Below are positions 32,212-33,038 of a DNA stretch of 33,038 nt, piece after piece. The notes under the pieces were generated by a model, which was given only the letters and a program-made list of their open reading frames with translations, ran no database searches and was not told the origin of the DNA. Source of the DNA: Gammaproteobacteria bacterium (GTDB lineage: Bacteria > Pseudomonadota > Gammaproteobacteria > Enterobacterales > Alteromonadaceae). A program made the translations under genes and the position numbers. How positions within the stretch are numbered: the stretch's first letter is position 1; every line of letters starts with the position of its first letter. The DNA lies in contig JAHJZX010000027.1 in NCBI GenBank assembly GCA_018826295.1, forward strand, positions 1-33,038, in the 5' to 3' direction.

Positions 32212-32813
32212 TGAACCGACATACGCCACTGTTACAACAGCTAATAGATGCACTGCGCATTTTGCCCGGAGTGGGGCCTAAATCCGCGCAGCGCATGGCG
32301 TTTTCACTGCTGGAGCGTAACCGCGAAGCTGGCTTGCAGCTTGGCGCTGCGCTCACGGCGGCGATGACACAGGTTGGCCATTGCCAGCAGTGCCGTACCT
32401 TTTGTGAAACCGACTTATGCCGTATTTGCAGCGATCCTAAACGCGCCGCTGCCGGCTTAATCTGTGTGGTAGGCTCGGCGGCAGATCAATTGGCAATTGA
32501 GCAAACCGGCCAGTTTGCTGGCCTGTATTTTGTATTGCAAGGTTACCTATCCCCATTGGATGGTATAGGCCCACATGATTTGGGCTTAGATAAATTGCAG
32601 CAGTTGCTGCAAAGTGGCTTAGTTAAAGAACTTATTCTGGCTACCAACCCTACCGTGGAAGGCGATGCCACGGCATTTTATATTGCTGAGCTGTGCCATA
32701 AATTTCAGGTTAATGTGTCGCGTATCGCTCAGGGCATACCTGTTGGCGGTGAGCTGGAATTTGTTGATGGTACCACCTTGTCGCATGCGTTTAGTGGCCG
32801 TAAGGCATTTTAA
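32211..32813 (+). CDS. recR: Recombination mediator protein RecR
   Basis: RecR works with RecF/RecO to load RecA on gapped DNA. The 200-residue protein has the N-terminal helix-hairpin-helix [20 protein letters not shown], the zinc finger [16 protein letters not shown] and the Toprim domain starting [17 protein letters not shown] and containing [10 protein letters not shown]. It ends with [20 protein letters not shown]. The start overlaps the ybaB stop by one base. Confidence 0.98.
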   Translation: MNRHTPLLQQLIDALRILPGVGPKSAQRMAFSLLERNREAGLQLGAALTAAMTQVGHCQQCRTFCETDLCRICSDPKRAAAGLICVVGSAADQLAIEQTGQFAGLYFVLQGYLSPLDGIGPHDLGLDKLQQLLQSGLVKELILATNPTVEGDATAFYIAELCHKFQVNVSRIAQGIPVGGELEFVDGTTLSHAFSGRKAF

Positions 32814-32827
32814 GCGTAATATCCCTG

Positions 32828-32857
32828 CTTGAAATCCGGTTAATGCTCCCCATATTA
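32828..32857 (+). promoter_or_regulatory. Heat-shock (sigma-32) promoter of htpG
   Basis: CTTGAAA (32828-32834), a 13-base spacer and CCCCATATTA (32848-32857), an almost perfect match to the RpoH consensus CTTGAAA...CCCCATNT. It lies about 70 bases before the htpG ATG, fitting the known heat-shock control of this chaperone. Confidence 0.85.
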
Positions 32858-32870
32858 GTGGACAGTGTCT

Positions 32871-32886
32871 GGCTGTTTTAACAGCC
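32871..32886 (+). other. Leader hairpin of htpG
   Basis: GGCTGTT-TT-AACAGCC is a self-complementary stretch a few bases after the predicted heat-shock transcription start. It might be a 5' stabilising hairpin; it could also serve as a weak recR terminator. Confidence 0.4.
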
Positions 32887-32928
32887 AATGTTTTAATTGT
32901 CTAACTTTGATGTTCGAGGATAACCACA

Positions 32929-33038
32929 ATGAGTGATACCACAGCCACTTCCGCTGGCCAAAAGCAAACCCACGGCTTTCAGGCAGAAGTCAAGCAGCTG
33001 CTGCAGCTGATGATCCATTCACTGTATTCTAATAAAGA
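32929..33038 (+). CDS. htpG: Molecular chaperone HtpG (Hsp90), N-terminal fragment
   Basis: This is the first 36 codons of the bacterial Hsp90 ATPase chaperone; the rest lies beyond the window. After a short variable start ([14 protein letters not shown]) comes [20 protein letters not shown], the conserved first helix of the ATP-binding domain. The ATG at 32929 is preceded by GAGGA (32916-32920) at normal spacing. It sits after recR as in E. coli, with its own heat-shock promoter. Confidence 0.95.
   Translation, partial: MSDTTATSAGQKQTHGFQAEVKQLLQLMIHSLYSNK

Overview
The window is a chromosomal segment of a gammaproteobacterium, most likely an alteromonad-type marine or aquatic genus such as Rheinheimera, Alishewanella or Arsukibacterium. 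This rests on the conserved orders dnaE-accA-tilS at the left end and apt-dnaX-ybaB-recR-htpG at the right end, large TonB-dependent receptors with near-identical signal peptides, a DUF3014 protein and an S9 peptidase. The genus is inferred from style, not from a database comparison. No insertion sequences, tRNAs, rRNAs or CRISPR arrays were seen.

Layout. Bases 1-2709 (+) hold the dnaE 3' end, accA and tilS. Bases 2713-4880 (-) hold a diguanylate cyclase and a patatin-like phospholipase. Bases 4994-7626 (+) hold a DUF3014 membrane protein and a chemoreceptor. The 4.5S (SRP) RNA gene follows at 7698-7811, and a YbaM/DUF2496 gene on the other strand runs into its 3' half. A ComFB-family gene lies upstream of ybaM. 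A long, animal-type tryptophan 2,3-dioxygenase gene (8353-9450, +) converges with a minus-strand operon dinG - TSUP transporter - priC - histone-deacetylase-like hydrolase (13739 to 9421).

Bases 13831-26406 form an accessory-looking outer-membrane and oxygenase region. It contains TonB receptor 1, a TPR protein ending in a 2OG-Fe(II) oxygenase domain, a SAM methyltransferase-like protein, an aspartyl/asparaginyl beta-hydroxylase-like protein, TonB receptor 2 and a secreted S9 peptidase. The two receptors share a promoter, leader hairpins, Shine-Dalgarno context and signal peptide. Bases 26594-28719 form an hvfABC-type RiPP locus: a Cys-repeat precursor with ten KCG motifs, a DUF692 multi-iron enzyme and a DUF2063 partner. 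A 39-residue membrane peptide gene follows. The right end is the housekeeping operon apt-dnaX-ybaB-recR and the start of htpG.

The strongest regulatory signals read directly from sequence are five. They are a programmed -1 frameshift site in dnaX (A AAA AAG, hairpin, immediate TGA); a heat-shock (sigma-32) promoter before htpG; a LexA-box-like operator at dinG; an SRP RNA promoter with a leader palindrome; and duplicated leader elements in front of both TonB receptors. The best candidates for under-described biology are the twin-receptor/2OG-oxygenase/methyltransferase/peptidase cassette, the hvfABC locus with its extra small membrane protein, and the shared receptor leader module.
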